64,000 nt of DNA from Alcanivorax sp. 1008 (GTDB lineage Bacteria > Pseudomonadota > Gammaproteobacteria > Pseudomonadales > Alcanivoracaceae). Below the pieces are notes generated by a model. That model saw only the letters and a list, made by a program, of their open reading frames with translations, was not told the DNA's origin and did no database searches. Both the position numbers and the translations under genes were made by a program. Location: positions 62,001 through 126,000 of the forward strand of contig NZ_JAFMPS010000007.1 of assembly GCF_020667895.1 (NCBI RefSeq). Reading direction: 5' to 3'. The first letter of the stretch is position 1. Each line of letters begins with the position of its first letter. This document shows positions 8,617 through 19,050 of the stretch, piece after piece.

Positions 8617-9276
8617 TCAGGGTTTTGCTCGGACTTTCTCCACAAATCCGCTTTCTTTGGCGATGGTGCTGGCAAATGCCGGGCGGGCATGCATCCGTTC
8701 AGTGTGGGCGGCCAGATTCGGATACCGTTCTTTATCGACGGACTCACCGCCGTGGAGCAGGTTGACCATCTGGCTGGCCACAGCGATATCTGCGATGGTC
8801 ATTTGCTCGCCAACCAGAAACTCCTTGCCGGCGAGCTCGTTATCCAGATAGGCGAATAGTGGTGGGATAGTGCTGTTGAGGGCTTTTTGCACTTTTTCTT
8901 CATCACATGGGCGCCCCACTAGCGGCATGATGACGCGGTTGCGGAATACGCTGAAAGTGCAGCACACCCCCAGTTCGTAGTCGGCGAATTTTTCAAACCA
9001 GGCACAGCGAGCCTGTTCCCAAGCGTCAGTCGGGTATAGCGGGTTTTCCGGGAACAGTGATTCCAGATAGCGACAGATCACGGCGGAGTCTGCCAAGGTC
9101 CGGTCACCATGCTGCAGCACCGGGATGCGCTTAAGCGGATTCAGGTTGACGAAGTCTTCCGGGGGATTGTTTGGGTCAATGTGGATGGCTTCAAAAGGAA
9201 TGTTTTTTTCCTGCATGAAAATGCGGGTTTTACGCACAAAGGGAGACAGGGCGGCGCCATACAGCTTGAGTTCCAT
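8617..9276 (-). CDS. Glutathione S-transferase family protein
   Basis: The 219-aa protein has a thioredoxin-fold N-terminal domain (MELKLYGAALSPFVRKTRIF, with Ser11 as likely glutathione-activating residue, and the RIPVLQHGDRTLADSAVICRY cis-Pro/GSH-binding stretch at about 50-70). An all-helical C-terminal domain (about 90-210) carries the usual DIAVAS segment. It conjugates or uses glutathione, but the substrate cannot be read from sequence. It is transcribed toward alaA and separated from it by a hairpin. Confidence 0.88.
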   Translation of the reverse strand: MELKLYGAALSPFVRKTRIFMQEKNIPFEAIHIDPNNPPEDFVNLNPLKRIPVLQHGDRTLADSAVICRYLESLFPENPLYPTDAWEQARCAWFEKFADYELGVCCTFSVFRNRVIMPLVGRPCDEEKVQKALNSTIPPLFAYLDNELAGKEFLVGEQMTIADIAVASQMVNLLHGGESVDKERYPNLAAHTERMHARPAFASTIAKESGFVEKVRAKP

Positions 9277-9338
9277 GGGAAGCTCCGAAAAAATTGAGCT
9301 GCTATATGACCAAGGCAGGGATTTCCCGTCAATGGGCC

Positions 9339-9367
9339 TTGACGCAGTGCGGGGGCAAACATAGACT
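9339..9367 (+). promoter_or_regulatory. Sigma-70 promoter for tRNA-Glu/tRNA-Gly
   Basis: TTGACG, 17 nt, TAGACT. The -10 ends 15 nt before tRNA-Glu. Confidence 0.7.
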
Positions 9368-9382
9368 TGCGCCGCTTTCCAG

Positions 9383-9458
9383 GTCCCCTTCGTCTAGAGG
9401 CCCAGGACACCGCCCTTTCACGGCGGTAACAGGGGTTCGAATCCCCTAGGGGACGCCA
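9383..9458 (+). tRNA. tRNA-Glu (anticodon TTC)
   Basis: A 76-nt cloverleaf with acceptor GTCCCCT/AGGGGAC, anticodon loop CTTTCAC, T loop GGTTCGAATCC and encoded CCA. It decodes GAA/GAG. Confidence 0.97.
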
Positions 9459-9484
9459 TTCAAGCGAGTGGCAGGAAGCATCAA

Positions 9485-9560
<76 letters not shown>

Positions 9561-9571
9561 TATTTTTTCAG

Positions 9572-9593
9572 AACGGCGCCTTCGGGCGCCGTT
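9572..9593 (+). terminator. Terminator of the tRNA-Glu/Gly unit
   Basis: Stem AACGGCGCC/GGCGCCGTT with a TTCG tetraloop, followed by TCTGTTTCT. Confidence 0.8.
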
Positions 9594-9642
9594 TCTGTTT
9601 CTGAGCATCCGGGTTGTCATGACTGAAATGTTGTGGGCATAA

Positions 9643-9670
9643 AAAAGGGGCCACCGAAGTGACCCCTTTT
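9643..9670 (-). terminator. Terminator of tRNA-Asn
   Basis: On the minus strand AAAAGGGGTCAC-TTCG-GTGGCCCCTTTT forms a 12-bp stem with one G/T wobble and a trailing T run, 10 nt after the tRNA-Asn 3' end. Confidence 0.85.
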
Positions 9671-9679
9671 CGTCCAGAT

Positions 9680-9755
9680 TGGCTCCGCCTGCTGGGCTCG
9701 AACCAGCGACCCACTGATTAACAGTCAGTTGCTCTACCGACTGAGCTAAGGCGGA
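9680..9755 (-). tRNA. tRNA-Asn (anticodon GTT)
   Basis: A 76-nt cloverleaf on the minus strand with acceptor TCCGCCT/AGGCGGA, anticodon loop CTGTTAA, GGTTCGAGCCC T arm and encoded CCA. Confidence 0.97.
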
Positions 9756-9771
9756 ATAACTGAGGCCGCGA

Positions 9772-9800
9772 ATCATAGTGTTGGTCCCGGAGAGGGTCAA
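9772..9800 (-). promoter_or_regulatory. Sigma-70 promoter for tRNA-Asn
   Basis: On the minus strand TTGACC, 17 nt, TATGAT, ending 17 nt before the tRNA. The -35 lies inside a perfect 8-bp inverted repeat (9789-9809) downstream of the aminotransferase gene. Confidence 0.7.
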
Positions 9801-9849
9801 CCCCTCTCCTGACCGATTGTTGCTTATTTATCCGCGGTAGCACATTTTC

Positions 9850-11034
9850 TTATTTGCCCAACACTGCAGCGATGCGTTCGACCGCTGATTTCAGGGTGTC
9901 GAGGCTCACGGCAAAGGACAGTCGCAAACAGCCCGGGGTGCCAAAAGCGGAGCCCGGAACCAGCGCGACACCACCTTCAAGCAACTTCTCCGCCAGTTCC
10001 AGATCGTCTTTCAGGCCCAGATCACGGATCGCCTGATTGAAGTCGGCGAACGCATAGAAGGTGCCATCGCCTTCCAGGCAGGTGACACCCGGCAGGGCAT
10101 TCAGGGCAGCTACCAGCCAGTCATGGCGCGCCTTGAAGGCAACAACCATCTCGCTAACACAGTCCTGCGGGCCATTCAGTGCGGCTTCTGCGGCGGCCTG
10201 ACTGATCGAGGCAGGGTTAGAGGTGCTTTGACTTTGCACCTTGGTCATTGCCTTGATCAGCTTGAGCGGGCCGGCTGCGTAGCCAATCCGCCAACCGGTC
10301 ATACTGTAGGCCTTGGAGACACCGTTCATAACGATGGTTCGGTCGTACAGGTCCGGGCACACATTGAGGATGTTCACGAACGGTTTGCCGGTCCACAGGA
10401 TATGCTCATACATATCATCCGTGGCAATCAGGATGTTGGGGTGCTTGCGCAGCACCGCACCGATCTCGGCCAGCTCTTCCTCTGTGTAGGCAATGCCACT
10501 GGGGTTAGATGGGCTGTTGATCACAAACAGGCGGGTTTTCGGCGTGATGGCCTTTTCCACTTGCTCGGCGGTGACCTTGAAGCGCTGTTCAACCGTAGTC
10601 TCAATGATCACGGGTTCACCACCGGCGATCAGTACCATGTCTGGGTAGGACACCCAGTAGGGGGCCGGAATGACTGCCTCGTCTCCGTCGTTAAGAAATG
10701 CGAGCGCCATGTTGAAGAAGCTTTGTTTACCACCCGAGGAGACCAGAACCTGATTGGGTTGGTAATCAAGACCGTTTTCGCGCTTGAATTTGGCAACCAC
10801 AGCTTTTTTCAGCGAGGGGGTGCCGTCAACGGCGGTATATTTGGTTTTTCCCTGTTGAATCGCTTCGATTGCCGCTTGTTTGATATGATCCGGCGTATCG
10901 AAATCCGGCTCGCCGACGCCGAGACCGATAATGTCTTTGCCCTGGGCACGCAGCTCTGCTGCACGGTTTGAAACAGCCAGGGTAGGAGATGGCTTGATGC
11001 GTTGTACGCGGTCGGAGAGATTGAGTTCGGACAT
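9850..11034 (-). CDS. aspC: Aspartate aminotransferase (class I, gamma-type)
   Basis: It interconverts aspartate and 2-oxoglutarate with oxaloacetate and glutamate. The 394-aa protein has the subgroup-gamma start LSDRVQRIKPSPTLAVSNRA, the PLP-contact segment SSGGKQ (about 99-104), NSPSNPSG (173-180), the Schiff-base Lys241 in NGVSKAYSMTGWRIGY, and the substrate-binding Arg near the C-terminus in CLRLSFA. It is divergent from uvrB, an arrangement I also recall in Pseudomonas. The family includes prephenate and other aminotransferase activities, so substrate range is inferred. Confidence 0.9.
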   Translation of the reverse strand: MSELNLSDRVQRIKPSPTLAVSNRAAELRAQGKDIIGLGVGEPDFDTPDHIKQAAIEAIQQGKTKYTAVDGTPSLKKAVVAKFKRENGLDYQPNQVLVSSGGKQSFFNMALAFLNDGDEAVIPAPYWVSYPDMVLIAGGEPVIIETTVEQRFKVTAEQVEKAITPKTRLFVINSPSNPSGIAYTEEELAEIGAVLRKHPNILIATDDMYEHILWTGKPFVNILNVCPDLYDRTIVMNGVSKAYSMTGWRIGYAAGPLKLIKAMTKVQSQSTSNPASISQAAAEAALNGPQDCVSEMVVAFKARHDWLVAALNALPGVTCLEGDGTFYAFADFNQAIRDLGLKDDLELAEKLLEGGVALVPGSAFGTPGCLRLSFAVSLDTLKSAVERIAAVLGK

Positions 11035-11151
11035 GCACTCCTCGTCTTTTTAAGTGAGCGGCGGATGATGGTGCGCTTGTGGCGCCTGTAAGGGTGCCCT
11101 TCGGCGACCCTCGCGGGCCGCGTATTCTATCTAATCCCGGGACAGGCTTAA

Positions 11152-13182
11152 ATGGCATCCACAGAATCCTTTAAATTGTGCTCGGATTATTCCCCTGCGG
11201 GGGACCAGCCGGCGGCTATTGCCGGGCTGATCGACGGCCTGGAGTCCGGGCTGGCCCACCAGACCCTGCTTGGGGTGACGGGTTCAGGCAAGACCTTCAC
11301 GATTGCCAATGTGGTCCAGTCGGTTCAGCGGCCTACTATCGTGCTGGCGCCAAACAAGACCCTGGCTGCCCAGTTGTACAGCGAGTTTCGTGAGTTTTTC
11401 CCTGAAAACGCAGTTGAGTACTTCGTTTCCTATTACGACTACTACCAGCCCGAGGCCTATGTGCCATCCTCGGATACCTTTATCGAGAAGGACTCTTCGG
11501 TCAATGAGCAGATCGAGCAGATGCGCCTTTCGGCCACCAAGGCACTGATGGAGCGTCGCGATGTGCTGATCGTCGCTTCAGTATCCGCCATATATGGCCT
11601 TGGTGACCCAGCCAGCTACCTTTCCATGCTGCTGCATGTGGTGCGTGGCGACAAAATCGACCAGCGCGCCGTACTGCGGCGGCTGGCGGAGCTGCAATAC
11701 ACTCGCAACGAGATGGACTTCCATCGTGGTACCTACAGGGTGCGCGGAGATGTTATCGACATTTTTCCGGCGGATTCCGATCGTGAGGCAATAAGGATCG
11801 AGCTGTTTGATGAGGAGGTCGACAACATCGCCCTGTTCGATCCTCTCACCGGGGAGGTTCTGCGCAGGGTGAGCCGGATCAGCGTTTACCCTAAAAGTCA
11901 CTATGTCACACCGCGGGAAACCGTGCTTGCCGCCGTCGAGAAGATCAAAGCGGAGTTGGAAAGTCGCCTGAAAGACCTGCGTGAGCGCGACAAGTTGGTA
12001 GAGGCGCAGCGGCTTGAGCAGCGCACCCGGTTCGATATCGAAATGCTTAATGAGCTGGGCTATTGCAACGGCATCGAAAACTATTCGCGACTGTTTTCCG
12101 GAAGGGCGCCGGGAGAGCCGCCACCGACGCTATTTGATTATCTGCCGGATGACGCCCTGTTGGTGATTGACGAGTCCCACGTCACCGTGCCGCAAATCGG
12201 GGCCATGTATAAGGGGGATCGGTCCCGTAAGGAGACTTTGGTGGAGTATGGCTTCCGCTTGCCTTCGGCGCTGGACAACCGGCCACTGAAATTTGAGGAG
12301 TGGGAGCGTATTGCTCCGCAGGGCATTTTTGTATCAGCCACCCCGGGCCCTTATGAGGCATCCCATGCGGGTCAGGTGGTGGAGCAAGTAGTCAGGCCCA
12401 CTGGGCTGCTGGATCCTGTTATTGAGGTGCGACCAGCCACAGGGCAGGTCGATGATGTGCTTGGTGAGATACGCCTGTGTGTGGCCAAAGGGCAGCGAGT
12501 ACTGATTACCGTACTGACCAAGCGGATGGCTGAGGACCTGACAGAGTATTTGCGTGAGAATCAGGTCCAGGTCCGTTACCTGCACTCGGATATAGATACG
12601 GTTGAGCGGGTCGAGATCATTCGCGACCTGCGCTTGGGTAAGTTCGACGTGCTGGTGGGGATCAACCTGCTGCGTGAAGGCCTGGATATGCCTGAAGTGG
12701 CGCTGGTGGCCATATTCGATGCTGATAAAGAGGGCTTTTTGCGTTCCGAGCGCTCGCTGATCCAGACCATTGGTCGCACTGCACGCAACCTGGAGGGCAG
12801 GGCGATCCTGTATGCGGATCGGATGACGGGCTCCATGGAGCGTGCCATCGGTGAAACTGAGCGTCGCCGGCACAAGCAGGAGGCGTTCAATCAGGCCAAT
12901 GGTATCGTGCCCACGGCGCTGAACAAGCGGGTTCGCGATATTCTGGAGGAGAGCTTCTCTGCCGGAAGTGCGGCAGGTACGGACCGCAAGCGTGGCCGCA
13001 AGGTGGCCGAGGAGTCGGCCGAGTTTGCTGCCATACCCGCCGGACCTGTTGAGATTGCCCGAGAGATAAGCCGTCTTGAAGGGCAAATGATGGAGCATGC
13101 TCGTAATCTGGAGTTCGAGCAGGCAGCCCGGCTACGTGACAGGGTCGCCCGGTTGCGCGAACAGTTTGTTGCTTTGTCCTGA
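11152..13182 (+). CDS. uvrB: Excinuclease ABC subunit B
   Basis: UvrB is the damage-verification helicase of nucleotide excision repair and partners UvrA and UvrC. The 676-aa protein has Walker A GVTGSGKT (41-48), the beta-hairpin [10 protein letters not shown] (about 94-103), [13 protein letters not shown] (Walker B region), helicase motifs V/VI ([23 protein letters not shown]) and the C-terminal UVR domain (about 635-672) that contacts UvrC. Length matches the family. No CTG-N10-CAG LexA site was recognised in the 117-nt gap to the divergent aminotransferase gene. Confidence 0.98.
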   Translation: MASTESFKLCSDYSPAGDQPAAIAGLIDGLESGLAHQTLLGVTGSGKTFTIANVVQSVQRPTIVLAPNKTLAAQLYSEFREFFPENAVEYFVSYYDYYQPEAYVPSSDTFIEKDSSVNEQIEQMRLSATKALMERRDVLIVASVSAIYGLGDPASYLSMLLHVVRGDKIDQRAVLRRLAELQYTRNEMDFHRGTYRVRGDVIDIFPADSDREAIRIELFDEEVDNIALFDPLTGEVLRRVSRISVYPKSHYVTPRETVLAAVEKIKAELESRLKDLRERDKLVEAQRLEQRTRFDIEMLNELGYCNGIENYSRLFSGRAPGEPPPTLFDYLPDDALLVIDESHVTVPQIGAMYKGDRSRKETLVEYGFRLPSALDNRPLKFEEWERIAPQGIFVSATPGPYEASHAGQVVEQVVRPTGLLDPVIEVRPATGQVDDVLGEIRLCVAKGQRVLITVLTKRMAEDLTEYLRENQVQVRYLHSDIDTVERVEIIRDLRLGKFDVLVGINLLREGLDMPEVALVAIFDADKEGFLRSERSLIQTIGRTARNLEGRAILYADRMTGSMERAIGETERRRHKQEAFNQANGIVPTALNKRVRDILEESFSAGSAAGTDRKRGRKVAEESAEFAAIPAGPVEIAREISRLEGQMMEHARNLEFEQAARLRDRVARLREQFVALS

Positions 13183-13221
13183 TGGGGTGGTCGGGCCAGT
13201 TAGCCGATTGGCAACAAATAC

Positions 13222-13250
13222 TTGAGTTGCTGACGGCAGGTCACTAGAAT
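13222..13250 (+). promoter_or_regulatory. Sigma-70 promoter for tRNA-Val(GAC)
   Basis: TTGAGT, 17 nt, TAGAAT. The -10 ends 12 nt before the tRNA. Confidence 0.7.
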
Positions 13251-13262
13251 GCGCCCCACTTC

Positions 13263-13339
13263 AGGCACGTAGCTCAGTTGGTTAGAGCACCACCTTGACA
13301 TGGTGGGGGTCGTTGGTTCGAGTCCAATCGTGCCTACCA
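13263..13339 (+). tRNA. tRNA-Val (anticodon GAC)
   Basis: A 77-nt cloverleaf with acceptor AGGCACG/CGTGCCT, anticodon loop TTGACAT, GGTTCGAGTCC T arm and encoded CCA. Confidence 0.97.
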
Positions 13340-13345
13340 GATTTT

Positions 13346-13396
13346 CCCCACGGCAGAAGATTTCCTGATTTTTCAGGTGGTTGGCGGACCGTGGGG
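13346..13396 (+). promoter_or_regulatory. Two-tier hairpin between tRNA-Val and infC
   Basis: An outer 8-bp stem CCCCACGG/CCGTGGGG encloses an inner hairpin CCTGA-TTTT-TCAGG. It lies right after tRNA-Val, 84 nt before the infC start. It could shape the infC leader or help 3' processing of the tRNA. There is no T run after the outer stem, so it is not an ordinary terminator. Confidence 0.5.
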
Positions 13397-13480
13397 TTGA
13401 GCATTTGAGTGTTGCGATGATTTGCTCCCGTGATGGCGGCATGCCGCGCGACAAAATAGAAATGGACCGGAGGTTCGAAC

Positions 13481-14023
13481 ATTAAGCAGCGTGCGACCAA
13501 GGGCGGCGATAAGCGTGCCCAAATCAATGATCAGATAACTGCCCGCGAAGTGCGGTTGATTGATGACAACGGCGACCAGTTGGGTATTACCCCGTTGGCA
13601 GAAGCTATCGCTGCAGCAGTGGCGAAAGAGATGGATCTGGTGGAGATTTCCCCGGATGCAGAGCCGCCGGTCTGCAAGATCATGGATTATGGCAAGCACC
13701 TGTTCGAACTGAAGCAGAAACAGAAAGAGTCGCGCAAGAAAGCGCGGCAGATTCAGGTTAAGGAAATCAAATTCCGCCCTGGCACCGACATTGGCGATTA
13801 TCAGGTCAAGCTGAAAAACCTGATTCGTTTTCTGGAGGACGGGGACAAGGCCAAGGTAACAGTACGTTTCCGTGGTCGGGAAATGGCTCACCAGGAGCTG
13901 GGGCTGCAACTGCTTGAACGGATTGAGCAGGATCTCGCTGAACACAGCGTGGTTGAACAGCGCCCGAACATGGAAGGTCGGCAGATGATCATGGTGCTGG
14001 CACCTGGGAGTAAGAAGAAGTAA
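13481..14023 (+). CDS. infC: Translation initiation factor IF-3 with ATT start codon
   Basis: IF-3 keeps 30S and 50S subunits apart and checks start-codon/fMet-tRNA pairing. No ATG/GTG fits the N-terminus. The frame reads ATT-AAG-CAG-CGT (then [25 protein letters not shown]) behind a perfect GGAGG with 7 nt spacing, giving 180 aa. The rare AUU start is the known device by which IF-3 represses its own translation. Both domains are present: the N-domain with the conserved [13 protein letters not shown] and linker, and the C-domain from about residue 90 ([17 protein letters not shown]). It heads the infC-rpmI-rplT block. thrS, which usually precedes infC, is not here. Confidence 0.95.
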   Translation: MKQRATKGGDKRAQINDQITAREVRLIDDNGDQLGITPLAEAIAAAVAKEMDLVEISPDAEPPVCKIMDYGKHLFELKQKQKESRKKARQIQVKEIKFRPGTDIGDYQVKLKNLIRFLEDGDKAKVTVRFRGREMAHQELGLQLLERIEQDLAEHSVVEQRPNMEGRQMIMVLAPGSKKK

Positions 14024-14071
14024 CCGATTTCCGGTTGCTCGAGTTGAAACGGCAAGAGAAGAGATACTGTC

Positions 14072-14266
14072 ATGCCTAAAATGAAGTCAAATCGCGGGGC
14101 CGCCAAGCGTTTTAGAAAAACCGCCTCGGGTTTCAAGCGCAAGCAGGCATTCAAACGCCATATTCTGACGAAGAAGTCGCAAAAGCGGATTCGTCAGCTC
14201 CGGCCGATGACTGGGGTGCATGCCTCTGACGTCGCGTTGGTGAAGCGTATGCTGCCATTCGCCTGA
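14072..14266 (+). CDS. rpmI: 50S ribosomal protein L35
   Basis: The 64-aa very basic protein [20 protein letters not shown] matches L35 in length and N-terminus. It sits 48 nt after infC and 47 nt before rplT, the usual operon order. In E. coli L20 represses this gene through an upstream mRNA structure; I could not confirm that fold here. Confidence 0.97.
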   Translation: MPKMKSNRGAAKRFRKTASGFKRKQAFKRHILTKKSQKRIRQLRPMTGVHASDVALVKRMLPFA

Positions 14267-14313
14267 TCTGGCCCGCAGCACAACGTTGAATATATGGTTT
14301 TTGGAGATCTGAG

Positions 14314-14670
14314 ATGGCTCGAGTAAAGCGTGGTGTGCAGGCCCGTCGCCGGCACAAGAAAATTCTGAAGTTGGCTAAGGGTTACTATGGTGCCCGCAGC
14401 CGTGTTTATCGTGTTGCCATTCAGGCAGTGATCAAGGCGGGCCAGTACGCCTACCGCGATCGTCGTCAGAAGAAGCGTCAGTTCCGTCGTCTGTGGATCG
14501 TGCGTATTAACGCCGGTGCACGTATTTCGGGTATGTCGTACAGCCGCTTTATTGGTGGGCTGAAGAAGGCAAACATCGATATTGACCGTAAAGTACTGGC
14601 TGATCTGGCGGTGCGTGATCAGGTGGCATTTGCTGCTTTGGCCGAAAAAGCCAAAGCGAGCCTCGCCTGA
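14314..14670 (+). CDS. rplT: 50S ribosomal protein L20
   Basis: The 118-aa protein begins [20 protein letters not shown] and carries the basic N-terminal extension and globular C-domain of L20, an early 23S rRNA assembly protein. It has a good SD (GGAG) and is followed by a strong hairpin terminator before pheS. Confidence 0.98.
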   Translation: MARVKRGVQARRRHKKILKLAKGYYGARSRVYRVAIQAVIKAGQYAYRDRRQKKRQFRRLWIVRINAGARISGMSYSRFIGGLKKANIDIDRKVLADLAVRDQVAFAALAEKAKASLA

Positions 14671-14702
14671 TCTGTCGCTGACGCGTCACACAGCACAGCA
14701 GT

Positions 14703-14738
14703 AAACGGGGGAAGAGCTCGCGCTCTTCCCCCGTTTTT
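14703..14738 (+). terminator. Strong terminator between rplT and pheS
   Basis: A perfect 15-bp stem (AAACGGGGGAAGAGC / GCTCTTCCCCCGTTT) with a TCGC loop runs into a T5 tract. It separates the ribosomal-protein block from pheST or acts as an attenuator. No Phe-rich leader peptide was found upstream of it. Confidence 0.88.
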
Positions 14739-14756
14739 GTTTCGATGCCGGGTTAA

Positions 14757-15788
<1,032 letters not shown>

Positions 15789-15815
15789 TCCACTACTCAC
15801 ATTCAGGAGAGAAAA

Positions 15816-18191
15816 ATGCGTTTTAATGAAGCCTGGCTGAGAGAGTGGGTTAACCCGGATATCAATACTGAGCAGCTAGCACATCAATTAACCATGGCCG
15901 GGTTAGAAGTTGATGCTGTAGAGCCGGCGGCGGCAGAGTTCTCAGGAGTGGTGATTGCAGAAGTAATGGCGACTCGCCCTCATCCCGAAGCAGACAAGCT
16001 GACCCTGTGTGAAGTAAATGCAGGCGATGGAGTTTACCCGGTGGTATGTGGTGCGCCTAACGTGCGTGCTGGTTTGCGGGTGCCGTTTGCAAAAATCGGT
16101 GCGCAGCTGCCCGGTGATATCAAGATCAAGAAGGCCAAGCTGCGTGGTCAGGAATCTCAGGGGATGCTTTGTGGCGCATCCGAGCTTGGTATGGAGGATG
16201 TGATCGACGGTTTGCTGGAGCTGCCAGCGGATGCGCCTGTGGGCGAAGATTTTCGTCGCTGGTTGCAGTTGGACGATCAGTGTATCGAGATCGGTCTGAC
16301 TCCCAACCGGGCGGACTGTCTGAGCATTCGAGGTATTGCTCGCGAAGTTTCCGTGCTCACTGAGGCCGCTTTCTGTGCTCCGGAAATTGTTGCTGCACCC
16401 GTTTCTTCGGCAAAGACTTTTCCTGTCAAGGTCTCAGAGCCTGCCGCTTGCCCACGTTACCTTGGACGAGTTATAGAGGGGGTAAATAGCAAGGCGCAAT
16501 CGCCTCTCTGGCTAACAGAGAGGCTGCGCCGTGCGGGGCTGCGTTCCGTTGATGCGTTGGTGGATGTCACTAATTATGTCTTGCTTGAGCTGGGACAACC
16601 GCTGCATGCCTTCGATCTTGAAAAGCTAAATGGCGGCATTGATGTGCGCGCAGCGGCGGAGGGCGAGTCTCTCGTTTTGCTGGATGGCCAGGCTTTAAAA
16701 CTCAAGCATGGTGATCTGTTGATCGCTGATGCGTCAGGGCCGCTTGCGCTGGCGGGGGTAATGGGTGGCGAGTCCAGTGCCGTTAGTGCCGACACCACAT
16801 CTATTTTTCTTGAATGTGCTTTCTTTGCGCCACTGGCTCTGGCTGGCAAGGCTCGCGCCCATGGTTTGCATACTGATTCTTCCCATCGCTTTGAGCGTGG
16901 TGTTGATCCTCGTTTGCAGGAGCAGGCGCTTGAGCGTGCCAGTCAATTGATTGTTGAGATTGCGGGCGGTCAGGTCGGTGAGGTGGTGTGCGTTGAAAGT
17001 GAGGCGCACCTGCCCCGTCAGAATGAAGTGACGCTGCGGGCTGACAAACTTGAAAGTCTGCTGGGCATGGCCATGTCCGGCGAGCGCATTGAAAACATCC
17101 TCGGCCGGCTGGGCATGGAGGTGGCCGGGCACGAATCCGGGAAACGTTGGACGGCGCTGGCCCCGAGTTGGCGCTTTGATATCGAGCGTGAGGAGGACCT
17201 GGTCGAAGAATTAGCCCGGGTCTATGGCTACAGCCGGTTGCCCAGTCATCTGCCCAGTGTCAGTGCTGAGCCGAAGATAAGCGAGGCACAGCTGTCGCCC
17301 CGCCGTTTCGCCGATGCACTGCAGGATCGCGGTTATCAGGAGGTTATCAGCTACAGCTTCGTTGACCCGCTGACTCAGGCGGCGGTCTCTCCCGGTGTCG
17401 CGCCGCTGGCGCTAAGCAACCCTATCTCCAGTGAGCTGTCTGTTATGCGCAGTAGTCTCTGGGCCGGGTTGTTAACCACTGCTCGCTACAACCTGAACCG
17501 TCAGGCCGAGCGGCTGCGCCTTTTTGAAACTGGTCTGCGCTTTGTTCCGTCTGCCGAAGGCCTGCGTCAGGAGCCAATGATTGCCGGTCTGTTGTATGGG
17601 CCGGCGCAGCCGCAGCATTGGGATGGCAAGCCTCGCAAGGTGGATTTTTTTGACCTCAAGGGTGATGTGGAGGCGCTGCTGGGGCTGACGGGAGATAGCA
17701 CCTGGCAGTTTGAATCTGGCGAGTGCGATGGGCTGCACCCTGGTCAGTGTGCCCGCCTGAGCCGCGCCGGCATGTCAGTTGGGTGGCTTGGCAGGATTCA
17801 CCCCGCGCTGGCGACCAAGCTGGATATTAGTCAGGATATTTATCTTTTTGAGTTGGAAATAGAGCAGATATTGCCGGCATCTTTGCCAAAATTCGCCGAA
17901 ATATCTGATTTCCCTGCGGTTCGACGTGATTTGGCTTTTGTCTTGCCCGGGACAGTGCCAGCGGCTCAGGTCATGGCAGCAGTTCGCGAAATTTGCGGTC
18001 AAAGCCTGCGTGATCTACGCCTTTTCGACGTATATCGGGGACAAAATATTGGCGAAGGCAATGTCAGTCTGGCTTTGGGCTTGACCTTCCAGGACCGTTC
18101 CCGCACCCTTGGCGAATCGGACATTAGCAGCCTGACAGAAGCTGTAGTATCCTTGCTAAAACAAGAATTTAACGCCCACTTGCGGGATTGA
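15816..18191 (+). CDS. pheT: Phenylalanyl-tRNA synthetase beta subunit
   Basis: PheT is the 791-aa beta subunit. It has the N-terminal tRNA-binding EMAP-II-like domain (about 40-150), B3/B4 editing domain (about 210-390, hydrolyses Tyr-tRNA-Phe), B5 domain (about 400-475), the catalytic-like module ([21 protein letters not shown]) and the C-terminal ferredoxin-fold anticodon-binding domain (about 695-790, starting [13 protein letters not shown]). It has an AGGAGA SD and lies between pheS and ihfA in the usual order. Confidence 0.98.
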   Translation: MRFNEAWLREWVNPDINTEQLAHQLTMAGLEVDAVEPAAAEFSGVVIAEVMATRPHPEADKLTLCEVNAGDGVYPVVCGAPNVRAGLRVPFAKIGAQLPGDIKIKKAKLRGQESQGMLCGASELGMEDVIDGLLELPADAPVGEDFRRWLQLDDQCIEIGLTPNRADCLSIRGIAREVSVLTEAAFCAPEIVAAPVSSAKTFPVKVSEPAACPRYLGRVIEGVNSKAQSPLWLTERLRRAGLRSVDALVDVTNYVLLELGQPLHAFDLEKLNGGIDVRAAAEGESLVLLDGQALKLKHGDLLIADASGPLALAGVMGGESSAVSADTTSIFLECAFFAPLALAGKARAHGLHTDSSHRFERGVDPRLQEQALERASQLIVEIAGGQVGEVVCVESEAHLPRQNEVTLRADKLESLLGMAMSGERIENILGRLGMEVAGHESGKRWTALAPSWRFDIEREEDLVEELARVYGYSRLPSHLPSVSAEPKISEAQLSPRRFADALQDRGYQEVISYSFVDPLTQAAVSPGVAPLALSNPISSELSVMRSSLWAGLLTTARYNLNRQAERLRLFETGLRFVPSAEGLRQEPMIAGLLYGPAQPQHWDGKPRKVDFFDLKGDVEALLGLTGDSTWQFESGECDGLHPGQCARLSRAGMSVGWLGRIHPALATKLDISQDIYLFELEIEQILPASLPKFAEISDFPAVRRDLAFVLPGTVPAAQVMAAVREICGQSLRDLRLFDVYRGQNIGEGNVSLALGLTFQDRSRTLGESDISSLTEAVVSLLKQEFNAHLRD

Positions 18192-18205
18192 TTCGAGGAA
18201 CGCTA

Positions 18206-18508
18206 ATGACTGCGCTGACCAAGGCCGATCTGGCTGAACGTCTGTTTGAGGAGCTAGGTCTCAACAAGCGGGAAGCCAAGGAAATGGTGGAAATGTTTTT
18301 TGAGGAGATCCGCCGGTCCCTGGAAGGCAATATCCCAGTCAAACTATCCGGTTTCGGAAATTTTGATTTGCGTGACAAAAGCCAGCGTCCCGGCCGAAAT
18401 CCCAAGACTGGCGAAGAGATTCCTATTACTGCCCGGCGGGTTGTGACTTTCCGTCCCGGGCAAAAACTGAAGCAGCGGGTTGAGGCATATGCTGGAACCA
18501 GGGAATAA
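18206..18508 (+). CDS. ihfA: Integration host factor alpha subunit
   Basis: The 100-aa protein [21 protein letters not shown] carries the HU/IHF fold and the DNA-minor-groove arm [18 protein letters not shown]. As a heterodimer with IhfB it bends DNA at specific sites. ATG 18206 follows GAGGAA with 5 nt spacing; a TTG at 18188 is in frame but lacks an SD. The gene is 14 nt after pheT and overlaps the next gene by 20 nt. Confidence 0.97.
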   Translation: MTALTKADLAERLFEELGLNKREAKEMVEMFFEEIRRSLEGNIPVKLSGFGNFDLRDKSQRPGRNPKTGEEIPITARRVVTFRPGQKLKQRVEAYAGTRE

Positions 18509-18845
18509 CGACCAGCTACCGGTCATTCCGGGGAAGCGCTACTTCACTATCGGTGAAGTCAGTGAGTTGTGTGATGTAAAGCCGCACGTGCTGCGCTATT
18601 GGGAGCAGGAATTCCCACAGCTTAAGCCTGTGAAGCGGCGTGGCAACAGACGTTACTATCAGCGTCAGGACGTGCTGATGATTCGTCAGATTCGCAGCCT
18701 GCTATACGATCAGGGCTTTACTATTGGTGGTGCCCGGCAGCAATTAACAGGTGCGCCCAGTGCTGAGCAGTCCAGCCATTATCATCAGCTGATTCGACAG
18801 ATGATTGTTGAGCTGGAAGAAGTGTTGCTGGTTTTGCGAACCTGA
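18489..18845 (+). CDS. MerR-family transcriptional regulator
   Basis: The 118-aa protein has the winged-helix MerR DNA-binding domain at about residues 18-88 ([20 protein letters not shown], then [20 protein letters not shown]). A short C-terminal helix ([17 protein letters not shown]) is a likely dimerisation coiled coil. There are no ligand-binding cysteines, so it is of the small, effector-less type found next to ihfA in pseudomonads. It overlaps the ihfA 3' end by 20 nt and must be translated from the same mRNA. Its target is unknown. Confidence 0.88.
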   Translation: MLEPGNNDQLPVIPGKRYFTIGEVSELCDVKPHVLRYWEQEFPQLKPVKRRGNRRYYQRQDVLMIRQIRSLLYDQGFTIGGARQQLTGAPSAEQSSHYHQLIRQMIVELEEVLLVLRT

Positions 18846-18847
18846 GG

Positions 18848-18876
18848 TTTCATCCCCCGGGCGCATCCGTTATGAT
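18848..18876 (+). promoter_or_regulatory. Possible tRNA-Pro promoter
   Basis: TTTCAT, 17 nt, TATGAT in the gap after the merR gene. The -10 is good and the -35 weak; it ends 38 nt before the tRNA. Confidence 0.4.
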
Positions 18877-18914
18877 TGCGCCGCTTTGTGATCGAGCCAA
18901 GGATCACCGCCTGT

Positions 18915-18991
18915 CGGGGCGTAGCGCAGTCTGGTAGCGCACTTGCCTGGGGGGCAAGGGGTCGCAGGTTCAAATCCTGCCGTCCCGACCA
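18915..18991 (+). tRNA. tRNA-Pro (anticodon GGG)
   Basis: A 77-nt cloverleaf with acceptor CGGGGCG/CGTCCCG (one G-T pair), anticodon loop CTGGGGG, GGTTCAAATCC T arm and encoded CCA. Confidence 0.96.
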
Positions 18992-19005
18992 ATATCAAGA
19001 ACTGG

Positions 19006-19029
19006 AAAGGCCGCTTAGCGGCCTTTTTT
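19006..19029 (+). terminator. Terminator after tRNA-Pro
   Basis: Stem AAGGCCGC/GCGGCCTT with a 3-nt loop and a T6 tract, 15 nt after tRNA-Pro. Confidence 0.85.
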
Positions 19030-19050
19030 GTCGGTGCCGGACGGACCCCT

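Noticed and set aside
10123..10971. 282-codon plus-strand frame opposite the aspartate aminotransferase
   Set aside because: The minus-strand gene has all PLP-site motifs; the plus frame has none.
18943..19050. N-terminal extension of cmoA
   Set aside because: The upstream part of the open frame crosses tRNA-Pro and its terminator; the true start is ATG 19051.
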